Positions 1-10,971 of a stretch of DNA of 64,000 nt are shown one piece after another (within the stretch, counting starts at the first letter, position 1; each line of letters opens with the position of its first letter). A program made the position numbers and the translations under genes. The notes beneath the pieces were generated by a model, which saw only the letters and a program-made list of their open reading frames with translations, searched no databases and was not told the origin of the DNA. The stretch spans positions 1-64,000 of the forward strand of contig NZ_JALIDZ010000012.1 in the NCBI RefSeq assembly GCF_025397915.1, written 5' to 3'. Origin of the DNA: Microbaculum marinisediminis. Lineage in GTDB: Bacteria; Pseudomonadota; Alphaproteobacteria; Rhizobiales; Tepidamorphaceae.

Positions 1-7
1 CGCGACG

Positions 8-1405
8 TCAGACCAGCATCGACATGGGCTTCTCGATGAAGCCCTTGAATGCGCTGATCAGCTCCGAGCCGAGCGCGCCGTCGACGGCACGGTGGTCGGT
101 CGACAGCGTGCAGGTCATCACCGTGGCGATGGCCAGCGCATGGTCCTTGACGACGGCCCTCTCCTCGCCCGCGCCGACCGCCAGGATCGTCGCGTGCGGC
201 GGGTTGATGACGGCGGAGAAGTCCTTGATGCCGTACATGCCGAGATTGGAGATCGCCGTCGAGCCGCCCTGGTATTCCTCGGGCATCAGCTTGCGCGCCC
301 TGGCGCGGGCGGCGAAATCCTTCATCTCGTTGGAAATCGCCGACAGCGTCTTCTTGTCGGCATCGCGCACCACCGGCGTGATCAGGCCGCCGGGAATGGC
401 GACGGCGACGCCGACATCGGCGACGGAGTGCTTCAAGAGGCCGCTTTCGGTCCAGGTGACATTCGCCTCCGGCACCGCCTTCAGCGCCAGCGCCTGCGCC
501 TTGATGACGAAGTCGTTGACCGACAGCTTGTAGGCCGGGCTGCCGTCCACCACGGTCGCCTGCGCGTTGATCTCGCTTCTGAGCTTCAGCAGCGCGTCGA
601 GCGCCACGTCGACGCTCAGGTAGAAATGCGGGATCGTCGACTTCGCCTCGGTCAGTCGCCGCGCGATGACCTTGCGCATGTTGTCGTGCGGAACGACCTC
701 GTAGGTCCCGTCCCGGAACAGCGCCCGGATCTTGTCGTCGGACGGTGCCTGGATCGGCGCAGGCCCGGCAGCCGGGGCACCGGCGGCAGCGGCTGCTTTG
801 GGCGCCGCCTTGGCGGCGCCGGATGCGGCGGCCGCTTCGATATCGCGCTTCACCACCCGTCCGTGCGGGCCTGAGCCCGAGATCGCGGAGAGATCGAGCC
901 CCTGCTCCTTCGCCAGCCGTCGCGCCAAGGGCGAGGCGAAGACGCGCGCGCCGCCGGCATCGTGCCCGTTGGCGGCCGGAGCACTCCCGCCCTTAGAGGC
1001 GGGCGCCGAGGCGCCCTCTTCGGGCCGCGGGCTTGGCGGTGTTGCGGCGGCCTCCTCCCGAGGCGCCGGCGCGGCCGGTGTCTCGGCGGCTGGCGTGGCT
1101 TGTGCCGGCGCGCTCGGCTTCGGCGCCGCGGCCTCCGCGTCCTTCAGCGCGCCCGCGTCCTCGCCCTCTTCGAGCAGGATCGCGATCTTCTGGTTGACCG
1201 GCACGTCGGCGGTTCCGGCGGCCACGAGGAGCTTGCCGACGGTTCCCTCGTCGACCGCCTCCACTTCCATCGTCGCCTTGTCGGTCTCGATCTCGGCGAT
1301 GATATCGCCCGGCGCGACCGCGTCGCCTTCGTTTACGAGCCACTTGGACAGCGTCCCGACCTCCATGGTCGGCGACAGCGCGGGCATCAGGATGTCGATG
1401 GGCAT
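8..1405 (-). CDS. pdhC: Pyruvate dehydrogenase E2, dihydrolipoamide acetyltransferase
   Basis: This is the acetyltransferase core of the cytoplasmic pyruvate dehydrogenase complex; it moves the acetyl group from E1 to CoA through a swinging lipoyl arm. The 465 residues show one N-terminal lipoyl domain (about 1-78) with the lipoylated lysine in ETDKATMEV (K43), a long Ala/Pro/Glu linker, a peripheral-subunit-binding domain (about 155-190, VFASPLARRLA) and the catalytic domain (about 235-465) ending with the DHRAVDGA active-site motif (His438). It follows pdhB by 49 nt in the order pdhA-pdhB-pdhC. The E3 gene is not in the window and may lie beyond the left edge. One lipoyl domain per chain is usual for alphaproteobacteria. 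Confidence 0.97.
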   Translation of the reverse strand: MPIDILMPALSPTMEVGTLSKWLVNEGDAVAPGDIIAEIETDKATMEVEAVDEGTVGKLLVAAGTADVPVNQKIAILLEEGEDAGALKDAEAAAPKPSAPAQATPAAETPAAPAPREEAAATPPSPRPEEGASAPASKGGSAPAANGHDAGGARVFASPLARRLAKEQGLDLSAISGSGPHGRVVKRDIEAAAASGAAKAAPKAAAAAGAPAAGPAPIQAPSDDKIRALFRDGTYEVVPHDNMRKVIARRLTEAKSTIPHFYLSVDVALDALLKLRSEINAQATVVDGSPAYKLSVNDFVIKAQALALKAVPEANVTWTESGLLKHSVADVGVAVAIPGGLITPVVRDADKKTLSAISNEMKDFAARARARKLMPEEYQGGSTAISNLGMYGIKDFSAVINPPHATILAVGAGEERAVVKDHALAIATVMTCTLSTDHRAVDGALGSELISAFKGFIEKPMSMLV

Positions 1406-1454
1406 GGTCGTTTCCTAGCGATACCTGGGACGGCCTTGGTTCGGTGTCCGACCG

Positions 1455-2891
1455 TCAATCCTTGTACGTCACGGCCTTCACCGCCTCGATGACCTCCTTC
1501 ACCGAGGGCAGCGCCAGCTTCTCGAGATTGGCGGCATAGGGCATCGGCACGTCCTTGCCGGTGACGCGCAGCACGGGCGCGTCGAGCCAGTCGAAGGCCT
1601 TGTCCATCAGCTGCGCGGCGATCTCCGAAGACACCGACGCCTGCGGCCAGCCTTCCTCGACCGTGACGCAGCGCCCGGTCTTCTTGACCGACTGAACGAT
1701 CGTGTCGACATCCATCGGCCGGATCGTCCGCAGGTCGATCACCTCGGCGTCGATCCCCTCGGCGCGTAGCTCCTGGGCCGCCTTCAGCGCATAGGTCATG
1801 CCGATGCCCCAGGAGACGATCGTCGCGTCCGACCCTTCCTTGGCCACCTTCGCCTTGCCGATCGGCAGCACGAAATCGTCCATCATCGGCACCGGGAAGG
1901 TGTGGCCGTAGAGGATCTCGTTTTCCAGGAACACGACCGGATTGGGGTCGCGGATGGCCGCCTTCAGCAGCCCCTTGGCGTCGGCCGCCGAATGCGGCTG
2001 CACCACCTTGAGCCCCGGTACGTGGCTGTACCAGCTCGCGTAGTCCTGGCTGTGCTGGGCGGCGACGCGGGAGGCCGCGCCGTTGGGCCCGCGGAACACG
2101 ATCGAGCAGGTCACCTGGCCGCCGGACATGTAGTGGGTCTTGGCGGCCGAGTTGATGATCTGGTCCATCGCCTGCATGGCGAAATTGAAGGTCATGAACT
2201 CGACGATCGGCTTCAGCCCCGCCATCGCGGCGCCGACGCCCAGGCCGGTGAAGCCGTGCTCGGTGATCGGCGTGTCGACCACGCGGCGCGGACCGAACTC
2301 GTCCAGCAGCCCCTGCGAGACCTTGTAGGCGCCCTGGTATTCGGCGACTTCCTCACCCATCAGGAACACCGCCTCGTCGCGGCGCATTTCCTCCGCCATG
2401 GCGTCGCGCAGCGCCTCGCGCACCGTCATCTCGACCATCTCGGTGCCTTCCGGCACCTCGGGCAGAGCCTCGGCCTGCTCGGCCGGGCGGGTCTGGGTGG
2501 ACAGCGCCGGCTGTGCGGCCGGTGCTTCAGCGGGCGCTTCGGCCGCGGATGCTTCGGCGGGGGGTGCCGTCGGGGCGGCCTCGGGTTCGGGCTCCGCCGG
2601 CTTCGGCGCAGGCGCGGCCGCGGCGCCCTCGAGCGCGCTGGCGTCCTCGCCCTCGGACAGGATCAACGCGATCGGCGTGTTGACCTTCACCGCCTCGGTG
2701 CCCTCTGCAACCAGGATCTTGCCCAGCGTGCCCTCGTCGACCGCCTCGACCTCCATGGTCGCCTTGTCGGTCTCGATCTCGGCGATGACGTCGCCGGCGG
2801 TGATCGCATCCCCCTCCTGCTTGACCCATTTCGACAGCGTGCCCTCTTCCATCGTCGGGGAAAGGGCGGGCATCAGTACTTGTACCGGCAT
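1455..2891 (-). CDS. pdhB: Pyruvate dehydrogenase E1 beta subunit with lipoyl domain
   Basis: This is the beta half of the thiamine-diphosphate pyruvate decarboxylase (E1). At 478 residues it is longer than a plain E1-beta (about 330) because it carries an N-terminal lipoyl domain (about 1-78, ETDKATMEV with lysine 43) and a Pro/Ala/Glu linker to about residue 148. The transketolase-like pyrimidine-binding and C-terminal domains follow (starting near [14 protein letters not shown]). A lipoylated E1-beta is a known alphaproteobacterial arrangement and adds acetyl-carrying arms to the complex. The gene starts 18 nt after pdhA and is probably cotranscribed with it. Confidence 0.97.
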   Translation of the reverse strand: MPVQVLMPALSPTMEEGTLSKWVKQEGDAITAGDVIAEIETDKATMEVEAVDEGTLGKILVAEGTEAVKVNTPIALILSEGEDASALEGAAAAPAPKPAEPEPEAAPTAPPAEASAAEAPAEAPAAQPALSTQTRPAEQAEALPEVPEGTEMVEMTVREALRDAMAEEMRRDEAVFLMGEEVAEYQGAYKVSQGLLDEFGPRRVVDTPITEHGFTGLGVGAAMAGLKPIVEFMTFNFAMQAMDQIINSAAKTHYMSGGQVTCSIVFRGPNGAASRVAAQHSQDYASWYSHVPGLKVVQPHSAADAKGLLKAAIRDPNPVVFLENEILYGHTFPVPMMDDFVLPIGKAKVAKEGSDATIVSWGIGMTYALKAAQELRAEGIDAEVIDLRTIRPMDVDTIVQSVKKTGRCVTVEEGWPQASVSSEIAAQLMDKAFDWLDAPVLRVTGKDVPMPYAANLEKLALPSVKEVIEAVKAVTYKD

Positions 2892-2909
2892 GTATCGTCC
2901 CTCCCCGGC

Positions 2910-3998
2910 TCAGCGCAGCACGTCGGTCCAGAGCTCCGACGCGTCGGGCTCCGGATCGGTCTGGGCGAATTCGGCCGCCTCGTTGACGATACCGCGCACG
3001 TCGCGGTCGATATCCTTCAGCTCGCCCTCTGCGACCTTGTGCTCCTCGGTCAGGCGCGCCTTCACCTGCTCGATCGGATCGTGCTCCTGGCGCATCTTCT
3101 GGACCTCTTCCTTGGACCGGTACTTGGCCGGATCCGACATGGAATGGCCGCGATAGCGATAGGTCAGCATCTCCAGGATGAAGGGTCCATTCCCCGCACG
3201 GCACCATTCGGCTGCTTCCTCGCCGGCCGCGTGCACGGCGCGCACGTCCATGCCGTCGACCTGCTTGCCCGGAATGTCGAAGGAGGCGCCGCGATGCGAC
3301 AGATCCGTGGTGGCCGAGGCGCGGCTGATGCTCGTGCCCATGCCGTACTTGTTGTTCTCGATGACGTAGACGACCGGCAGCTTCCACAACTTCGCCATGT
3401 TGAAGCTTTCGTAGACCTGGCCCTGGTTGGCCGCGCCGTCGCCGAAATAGGTATAGCTGACGTTGTCGTTGCCGCGATACTTGTTCGCGAAGGCCAGGCC
3501 GGTGCCCAGCGACACCTGGCCGCCGACGATGCCGTGTCCGCCGAAGAAGCCCTTCTCGACGGAGAACATGTGCATCGAGCCGCCCTTGCCCTTGGAGTAG
3601 CCGCCCCGCCGGCCGGTCAGCTCGGCCATGACGCCCTTCGGGTCCATGCCGCAGGCCAGCATGTGGCCGTGGTCGCGATAGCCGGTGATGACCTGATCGC
3701 CGCCCTTGGCCATCATCTGCATGCCGACGACGACGGCTTCCTGGCCGATGTAGAGATGGCAGAAACCGCCGATAAGCCCCATCCCGTACATCTGCCCGGC
3801 CTTCTCCTCGAAGCGCCGGATCAGCAGCATCTCGCGATAGGCTTCGAGCTCCTGTTCCCTGGTGAAATCGGAAGCAGGACTGCCACGAAGCGACGTCTTC
3901 GTCCCAGCGCGAGATTTCGCCTTCGCGGCCGGCTTCGATCGAGACCGGGGTTTCGCCGCCGCCGTGCGACGGGAGTCGGATTTGGCGCGAGCCGCCAT
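2910..3998 (-). CDS. pdhA: Pyruvate dehydrogenase E1 alpha subunit
   Basis: This is the alpha subunit of pyruvate dehydrogenase E1, which binds thiamine diphosphate and decarboxylates pyruvate. The ThDP motif is visible as GDGAANQG (about residues 186-193) followed about 27 residues later by ENNKYGMGT. The loop YRYRGHSMSDP near the active site is intact. Residues 1-40 form a Lys/Arg/Ala-rich tail with no obvious domain, common in alphaproteobacterial E1-alpha. The length of 362 is normal. It is the first gene of the pdhABC run; the start is the ATG preceded by a GGGAGG-type ribosome site, and an AT-rich promoter lies about 80-110 nt upstream. Confidence 0.97.
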   Translation of the reverse strand: MAARAKSDSRRTAAAKPRSRSKPAAKAKSRAGTKTSLRGSPASDFTREQELEAYREMLLIRRFEEKAGQMYGMGLIGGFCHLYIGQEAVVVGMQMMAKGGDQVITGYRDHGHMLACGMDPKGVMAELTGRRGGYSKGKGGSMHMFSVEKGFFGGHGIVGGQVSLGTGLAFANKYRGNDNVSYTYFGDGAANQGQVYESFNMAKLWKLPVVYVIENNKYGMGTSISRASATTDLSHRGASFDIPGKQVDGMDVRAVHAAGEEAAEWCRAGNGPFILEMLTYRYRGHSMSDPAKYRSKEEVQKMRQEHDPIEQVKARLTEEHKVAEGELKDIDRDVRGIVNEAAEFAQTDPEPDASELWTDVLR

Positions 3999-4074
3999 GC
4001 GGGTCCTCCCTGGATGCCCAGTTGTTGCGCAAGAGGTATCGTACCCGCGATCGAAAAACCAGTGACAGAGAAAA

Positions 4075-4102
4075 ATTATCTAATAATACAACCTATTGAT
4101 AA
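4075..4102 (-). promoter_or_regulatory. Probable pdhA promoter
   Basis: Read on the minus strand, TTATCA (4102-4097) is followed after 16 nt by GATAAT (4080-4075), a good -10 element. It sits in a conspicuously AT-rich patch (about 4060-4140) in an otherwise GC-rich genome, with pdhA beginning about 77 nt downstream. This is called by inspection only. Confidence 0.5.
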
Positions 4103-4120
4103 ATATAGAAAAACAGGTTT

Positions 4121-4139
4121 TTAACCGAAAAACGGTTAA
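4121..4139. other. Inverted repeat between ftsB and pdhA, possible terminator or operator
   Basis: TTAACCG and CGGTTAA are perfect 7-nt arms around AAAAA. On the minus strand the hairpin lies 29 nt after the ftsB stop and is followed by a short run of T a few bases later, so it could end ftsB transcription. It is also just upstream of the pdhA promoter and could be an operator. The two TTAA halves are 11 nt apart, so this is not a CtrA site. Confidence 0.45.
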
Positions 4140-4167
4140 ACTAGGGGTGACCGCTGCGGAACCCCGC

Positions 4168-4482
4168 TTAGCGTTGCCCGCGCATGATCACAATATCGTT
4201 GGGATGGGCGACGTTGAGCAGGACGCGCGCCCGCTCTTCCAGCATATCCGGATCGAGGCTTTCGGGCCGCAGCAGCGCCACATGCTGCTCCAGGGACTCC
4301 CGTTCCCGGCGCAGATCGGCAAGCTCCTGTTCCAGCTCCGCGACCTCGGCGCGAAGCTGCTGCGAGGCATAGAAGCCGCGCGCGCCGGTAAGGCCGTGAT
4401 AGACGAAATAGCCGATCACGGCGGCGCCGATTACGGGAATGAGAATTCCGGCCGTCGAGGAACGGACGGTACGCCTCGCCAT
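4168..4482 (-). CDS. ftsB: FtsB/DivIC-family septum formation protein
   Basis: This is a small bitopic membrane protein of the FtsB/DivIC family, which links FtsQ and FtsL in the division machinery. The 104 residues show a short cytoplasmic N-terminus, one membrane segment (about 9-30, ILIPVIGAAVIGYFVY) and a leucine-zipper-like periplasmic coiled coil (about 38-75, rich in LRAEVAELEQELADLRRE). I chose the ATG at 4482 because GGAGG lies 8 nt before it; an upstream in-frame GTG at 4497 would overlap that ribosome site. A gene of this kind between eno and pdhA is the usual alphaproteobacterial arrangement. A perfect CtrA-type site lies 49-64 nt upstream. Confidence 0.9.
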   Translation of the reverse strand: MARRTVRSSTAGILIPVIGAAVIGYFVYHGLTGARGFYASQQLRAEVAELEQELADLRRERESLEQHVALLRPESLDPDMLEERARVLLNVAHPNDIVIMRGQR

Positions 4483-4530
4483 GGCAAAAGCCTCCACAGG
4501 GATTACGGACGGTATCGTCGGCCAATCCCG

Positions 4531-4546
4531 TTAAGGCTCGATTAAC
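4531..4546. promoter_or_regulatory. CtrA-type binding site upstream of ftsB
   Basis: TTAA (4531-4534), seven bases, then TTAAC (4542-4546) is an exact match to the full CtrA consensus TTAA-N7-TTAAC. It lies 49 nt upstream of the ftsB ATG, in promoter position. Function is inferred from the motif alone. Confidence 0.55.
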
Positions 4547-4613
4547 TCTGCCGGCGCGCCATGGCGATTGCAGTGGACGGGCGCCGACGGCCGCAGGCCG
4601 CGCCGGTTCCGGT

Positions 4614-4645
4614 GTCCCGGACATCGCCGGGGGCGTCCCGGACAT
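4614..4645. repeat. Two 11-nt direct repeats, GTCCCGGACAT
   Basis: The 11-mer occurs at 4614-4624 and 4635-4645, 21 nt apart start to start; each copy contains the palindrome GTCCCGGAC. They lie between the eno stop and ftsB. No function is known to me. Confidence 0.6.
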
Positions 4646-4673
4646 GGTCGGGGAACTCCAGGCCCCCTTACGG

Positions 4674-4700
4674 GATTGCCGGGCCTGCGGCCCGGCAATC
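4674..4700. terminator. Strong hairpin after eno, without a T run
   Basis: GATTGCCGGGCC (4674-4685) pairs perfectly with GGCCCGGCAATC (4689-4700) around a 3-nt loop. It lies 26 nt past the eno stop. No U tract follows on the minus strand, so it may protect the mRNA end or be a REP-like element rather than an intrinsic terminator. The half GCCCGGCAATC recurs at 46677-46687. Confidence 0.45.
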
Positions 4701-4725
4701 AAGTCGTGTCGGAGGAGCGGCGCTC

Positions 4726-6021
<1,296 letters not shown>

Positions 6022-6158
6022 TTACAGCATGCGTTCAGGGGCTAATAGCCGAGCCGCCTGCCACAGGAAAGGGCCATTGGCGCGAAAACCGCCACGTGCG
6101 CCCGTGTCCCGCGTGCCGCGGCCCTTCTTCGAAGTGCGCGCCCGAAGGCTTTGCCGCC

Positions 6159-6340
6159 ATGACCGACACCGACCCGCAGCTCGGTCGCGACGGTCCCGCT
6201 CCCGACCTCCCCCCGAAGCGGCGGTGCTCGACCGCGTGCCCGCCCCGCACCCCGACTACGTGCTCCGGCAGACGGGAGCGGCTCCGACAGGCCTGCGGGG
6301 CCCGGATCGGGGCGTGGCGCCGTACAGGGGGCGCGGCTAG
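6159..6340 (+). pseudogene. queF: queF remnant (NADPH-dependent preQ0 reductase), internally deleted and frameshifted
   Basis: The start MTDTDPQLG matches the N-terminus of QueF. A shift in the C6 run (6209-6214) is needed to continue into PEAAVLDRVPAPHPDYVLR, the conserved region just before the QueF catalytic domain. The reading then jumps directly to QTGAAPTG...GVAPYRGRG followed by TAG, which is the family's C-terminal end. About 90 central residues are missing, including the catalytic cysteine (in EFTSLCPVTGQPDF) and the ESKSLKL and FRNHG motifs. QueF would reduce preQ0 to preQ1 in queuosine synthesis; this copy cannot. The stop lies against the convergent kdsA stop. The rest of the 333-nt gap between eno and kdsA shows nothing else. 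Confidence 0.8.
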
Positions 6341-7182
6341 AGCCGGACCGGCCGCCCCTTCGCCACCGTATCGAACGCCATCAGCGTCTCAACCAGCGCC
6401 GGCAGATCCTTCATCGCGATCATGTTCGGGCCATCCGACGGCGCCTTGTCGGGATCCGGATGGGTCTCGATGAAGACGCCGGCGACCCCGACGGCGACCG
6501 CGGCGCGCGCCAGCACCGGCACGAACTCCCGCTGGCCGCCCGAAGACGTCCCCTGCCCGCCCGGCTGCTGCACCGAATGGGTGGCATCGAAAATCACCGG
6601 CGCGCCGAGGCCCGCCAGGATCGGGAGCGACCGCATGTCGGAGACCAGCGTGTTGTAGCCGAAGCTCGCGCCACGCTCGGTGACCAGCACGTTCGGGTTG
6701 CCGAAGCCCGCGACCTTGTCGACCACGTTCTTCATGTCCCAGGGCGCCAGGAACTGGCCCTTCTTGACGTTGACGACGCAGCCGGTCTCGGCCGCGGCCT
6801 TCAACAGGTCGGTCTGCCGGCACAGGAAGGCAGGGATCTGCAGCACGTCGACCGCTTCGGCGACCATCGCGCACTGCCAGGTCTCGTGCACGTCGGTGAG
6901 CACGGGAAGCCCGGTCGTCTCGCGGATTTCGGCGAACACCGGCAGCGAGGCGTCGAGGCCGATGCCCCGCGCGCCCGACGCGCTGGTGCGGTTCGCCTTG
7001 TCGTAAGAGCTCTTGTAGACGAGCCCGATGCCGAGCGTTTCGGCCATTTCCTTCAGCGCCCGCGCCGTCTCCAGCGCGTGTGCCCGGCTTTCCATCTGGC
7101 ACGGCCCCGCGATCAGGCAGAGCGGCCTGTCGTTGCCGAAGCTGGCCGGTCCGATGCTGACGGTAGCGTTTACGCCTGACAT
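6337..7182 (-). CDS. kdsA: 3-deoxy-8-phosphooctulonate synthase (Kdo-8-P synthase)
   Basis: KdsA condenses phosphoenolpyruvate with arabinose 5-phosphate to make Kdo 8-phosphate, the precursor of the Kdo of lipopolysaccharide. The 281-residue product has the family landmarks [10 protein letters not shown] (about 23-32), [25 protein letters not shown] and [11 protein letters not shown]. It belongs with the lipid A genes elsewhere in the window. It runs convergent with the queF remnant and their ends overlap by a few bases. Confidence 0.97.
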   Translation of the reverse strand: MSGVNATVSIGPASFGNDRPLCLIAGPCQMESRAHALETARALKEMAETLGIGLVYKSSYDKANRTSASGARGIGLDASLPVFAEIRETTGLPVLTDVHETWQCAMVAEAVDVLQIPAFLCRQTDLLKAAAETGCVVNVKKGQFLAPWDMKNVVDKVAGFGNPNVLVTERGASFGYNTLVSDMRSLPILAGLGAPVIFDATHSVQQPGGQGTSSGGQREFVPVLARAAVAVGVAGVFIETHPDPDKAPSDGPNMIAMKDLPALVETLMAFDTVAKGRPVRL

Positions 7183-7240
7183 GTCGTCTCCCGCGAAGTG
7201 AGCCGTCGGGCCCGATGGTGCTCGACCGGTGATTCCGCCA

Positions 7241-7264
7241 AGGTGTTTACATCGAGGTGTTTAC
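7241..7264. repeat. Two copies of AGGTGTTTAC upstream of kdsA
   Basis: AGGTGTTTAC occurs at 7241-7250 and 7255-7264, separated by ATCG. On the minus strand these read GTAAACACCT twice, 59-82 nt before the kdsA start, and a TTGACG just upstream (7270-7265) could be a -35 element. It may be an operator; no regulator is identified. Confidence 0.5.
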
Positions 7265-7265
7265 G

Positions 7266-7769
7266 TCAAATGGCCTGAAGCCGCGAGAGCAGACGCGCGA
7301 CGGCGTCGTCCAGATCGCAATCCGCAGTATCGATAACCACGTCCGCTGTGTCCCACGGCTCGTAGTGCCGCGCCACCACCGCGTCCCAGGTCGGCAGCGC
7401 GAACCCCGGAATATCCGGCGCCCGCGTCTCGACCCGGCGGCGATTCTCGTCCTCGTCCGAGCACAGGATTTCCACCTCGACGGCCCGGACGCCGGCCCGC
7501 TCCGCCACCGCCTGCCAGGCCTCCCGCGTGATCGCGATCGGATTGACGGAATCCGCGATCACCGTCCGGCCGAGCCTTAGGTTGTCCTCCGCGACGACAT
7601 AGGCGACCTGGTAGCCCGCGTCCTCCATCGACTGGACGACCTTGCCGGTCTCCCGCAGCGCCTGCTCGATCGTATCGATGCGGAGGTGCACCGCGCCTAG
7701 CCGGCGCGCCAGGTCCCGCGCGATCGAAGTCTTCCCGCTCCCGGGCAGTCCGCCGAGAATGATCAGCAC
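7266..7769 (-). CDS. Small P-loop AAA-type kinase
   Basis: This is a single-domain P-loop protein of about 167 residues with a Walker A motif at its very start (GGLPGSGKTS), followed by a helix ARDLARRLGAVHLRIDTIEQ typical of small-molecule kinases related to the zeta-toxin/chloramphenicol-phosphotransferase group. The substrate is unknown. I take the GTG at 7769, one base after the upstream gene's stop; a TTG at 7796 would also be in frame but would overlap that gene. Its tight coupling to the VOC-family gene suggests a shared unit. It has no toxin-antitoxin partner nearby. Confidence 0.75.
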   Translation of the reverse strand: MLIILGGLPGSGKTSIARDLARRLGAVHLRIDTIEQALRETGKVVQSMEDAGYQVAYVVAEDNLRLGRTVIADSVNPIAITREAWQAVAERAGVRAVEVEILCSDEDENRRRVETRAPDIPGFALPTWDAVVARHYEPWDTADVVIDTADCDLDDAVARLLSRLQAI

Positions 7770-7770
7770 G

Positions 7771-8646
7771 TCAGGTCCGCACCGCCTCGAAGGCAATCGC
7801 CGCGCCCAGCGTCTCGCTTGCCGGCACGATCAGCCTGTCGCCGCGTCGCTCGAAGGGAATTCCGGCGCGTTCCAGGCAGTCCGCCGCCGCCTCCAGACGC
7901 TCCACCCCGATGACATAGGCAGCAAAGCGCGGGCTGCGGTAGTCCGCGACCGGGACCGCGTCGCCCCACGTCGCCGCCACCGCCGCCGGCGTTTCGATGC
8001 GGATCCGGCCCCGCGCCGTCTCGACCGTCAGGCCCATGCTGGTGGCCCGCACCTCGCGCGTCCCCACGAAGGCCTCGTAGAACATGTGGTGGTCCGCCGG
8101 TGTGTCGGCGACCATCACCACCTCCAGGACCGTCTTCGCGGTGTTGGCGTGGCGCTGGTAGTCCGGTTTCCAGAAGTGCTCCGGCGCGCGCTGCTGGCAG
8201 GTGAAGAAAGCCGCCTCCGGAGCCGACGGATCCGACGCGAAAGCCAACGTGAAGCCGACCCGCGCGAGCGACCCGTCGGGCAGCTTGGCGTCGCGGCCGA
8301 ACGCGAACGGCACATAGGCCTGGATGCCCGCCTCGGCGAAGGCTTTCGCGTCACCAGCAGCATCGCTTGAGTCGAGCACGAGCATGCTCATGCCCTCGAA
8401 TTGCTCGAGAAAGCGGAAATTGAAGCGCGGAAAACTGAATTGTCCGGGCTCGGGTACCGGAAACAGGTCGGGATCGATGATTCCCAGCAGTTCCAGGAAA
8501 CAACCGTCGAGCTGGACCAGATGGTTCTCGGTGCCGAAGGGATGCTGCGCCTTCGGTGTCACCGTGAAGCCAAGACGTTCGTAGACGGCGCGCGCCCGGT
8601 CGAGACCGTGCACGGCAAGAACGAGATGATCGATACCACGAGCCAT
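7771..8646 (-). CDS. VOC-family protein (glyoxalase-like domain)
   Basis: This 291-residue protein begins with MARGIDHLVLAVHGLDRARAVYERLGF, the beta-alpha-beta start of a vicinal oxygen chelate fold. A second, more divergent half follows (from about residue 165, LEVVMVADTPADHHMFYEAF). The layout resembles the Glyoxalase_3-like group of predicted bleomycin-resistance/dioxygenase relatives. Histidine H7 could be a metal ligand; the activity is not known. The stop is separated by one base from the start of the P-loop kinase gene, and pyrG ends 50 nt upstream. Confidence 0.8.
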   Translation of the reverse strand: MARGIDHLVLAVHGLDRARAVYERLGFTVTPKAQHPFGTENHLVQLDGCFLELLGIIDPDLFPVPEPGQFSFPRFNFRFLEQFEGMSMLVLDSSDAAGDAKAFAEAGIQAYVPFAFGRDAKLPDGSLARVGFTLAFASDPSAPEAAFFTCQQRAPEHFWKPDYQRHANTAKTVLEVVMVADTPADHHMFYEAFVGTREVRATSMGLTVETARGRIRIETPAAVAATWGDAVPVADYRSPRFAAYVIGVERLEAAADCLERAGIPFERRGDRLIVPASETLGAAIAFEAVRT

Positions 8647-8696
8647 GATCGAAGCGGCTTAACGCGTCACGCCGCCGCTGGCAATCACGCCGACGG

Positions 8697-10485
<1,789 letters not shown>

Positions 10486-10487
10486 GA

Positions 10488-10886
10488 CTACTGTGATTGC
10501 GGCGCCTGCGGAGACGCGGGCTGCTGCTCTTGTTCCTCGAGCCGCTTGATCTGATCGAGGACGTTGGCGCCGCCCGTGCCGTCTGCCGGAGCCTCGCCCG
10601 CCACCGGCGCACCCGCCGGCGCCCCCATCGGCGCGCTGTCGAAGATCGACGGCGCCTCGCCGCCGCTTCGCGCAAGCAGCGTCAGCACTATCGAGGTCGC
10701 GAAAAACGCCGCAGCGAGAATCGTGGTGGTGCGGGTCAGGACGTTCGCGGTGCCGCGACCGGTCATGAAGCCGCCGCCACCGCCGCCGCCGATGCCAAGG
10801 GCACCGCCTTCGGACTTCTGCAGCATTACTACGGCAACGAGCGCCACGACCACCATGAGGTGGATGACGATGATGACGGTTTCCAT
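10488..10886 (-). CDS. secG: Preprotein translocase subunit SecG
   Basis: SecG is the small accessory membrane subunit of the SecYEG export channel. The 132-residue product has two membrane segments (about 3-22 and 52-72) joined by a glycine-rich cytoplasmic loop (GALGIGGGGGGGFMTGRG), the hallmark of the family, and a Pro/Ala/Gln-rich cytoplasmic tail that is longer than in E. coli SecG. It lies between tpiA and pyrG, its common place in alphaproteobacteria. Just after its stop there is a short 12-bp tandem repeat. Confidence 0.95.
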   Translation of the reverse strand: METVIIVIHLMVVVALVAVVMLQKSEGGALGIGGGGGGGFMTGRGTANVLTRTTTILAAAFFATSIVLTLLARSGGEAPSIFDSAPMGAPAGAPVAGEAPADGTGGANVLDQIKRLEEQEQQPASPQAPQSQ

Positions 10887-10971
10887 CTTCGATACAAATC
10901 CAGATGTCGGGAATTCGCAGGCCTTTTACACCGGGGAAGCCCGACGCGCTACCCCGGCACAATCATTTCGA

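Noticed and set aside
1902-4124. 740-codon plus-strand frame across pdhB and pdhA
   Set aside because: Antisense shadow of conserved pdh genes with no recognisable domain.
4121-4139. CtrA site in the TTAACCG palindrome
   Set aside because: The TTAA halves are 11 nt apart, not 7.
6035-6250. 71-codon minus-strand frame between eno and kdsA
   Set aside because: It is Arg/Gly-rich without family similarity and overlaps the queF remnant, whose similarity is specific.
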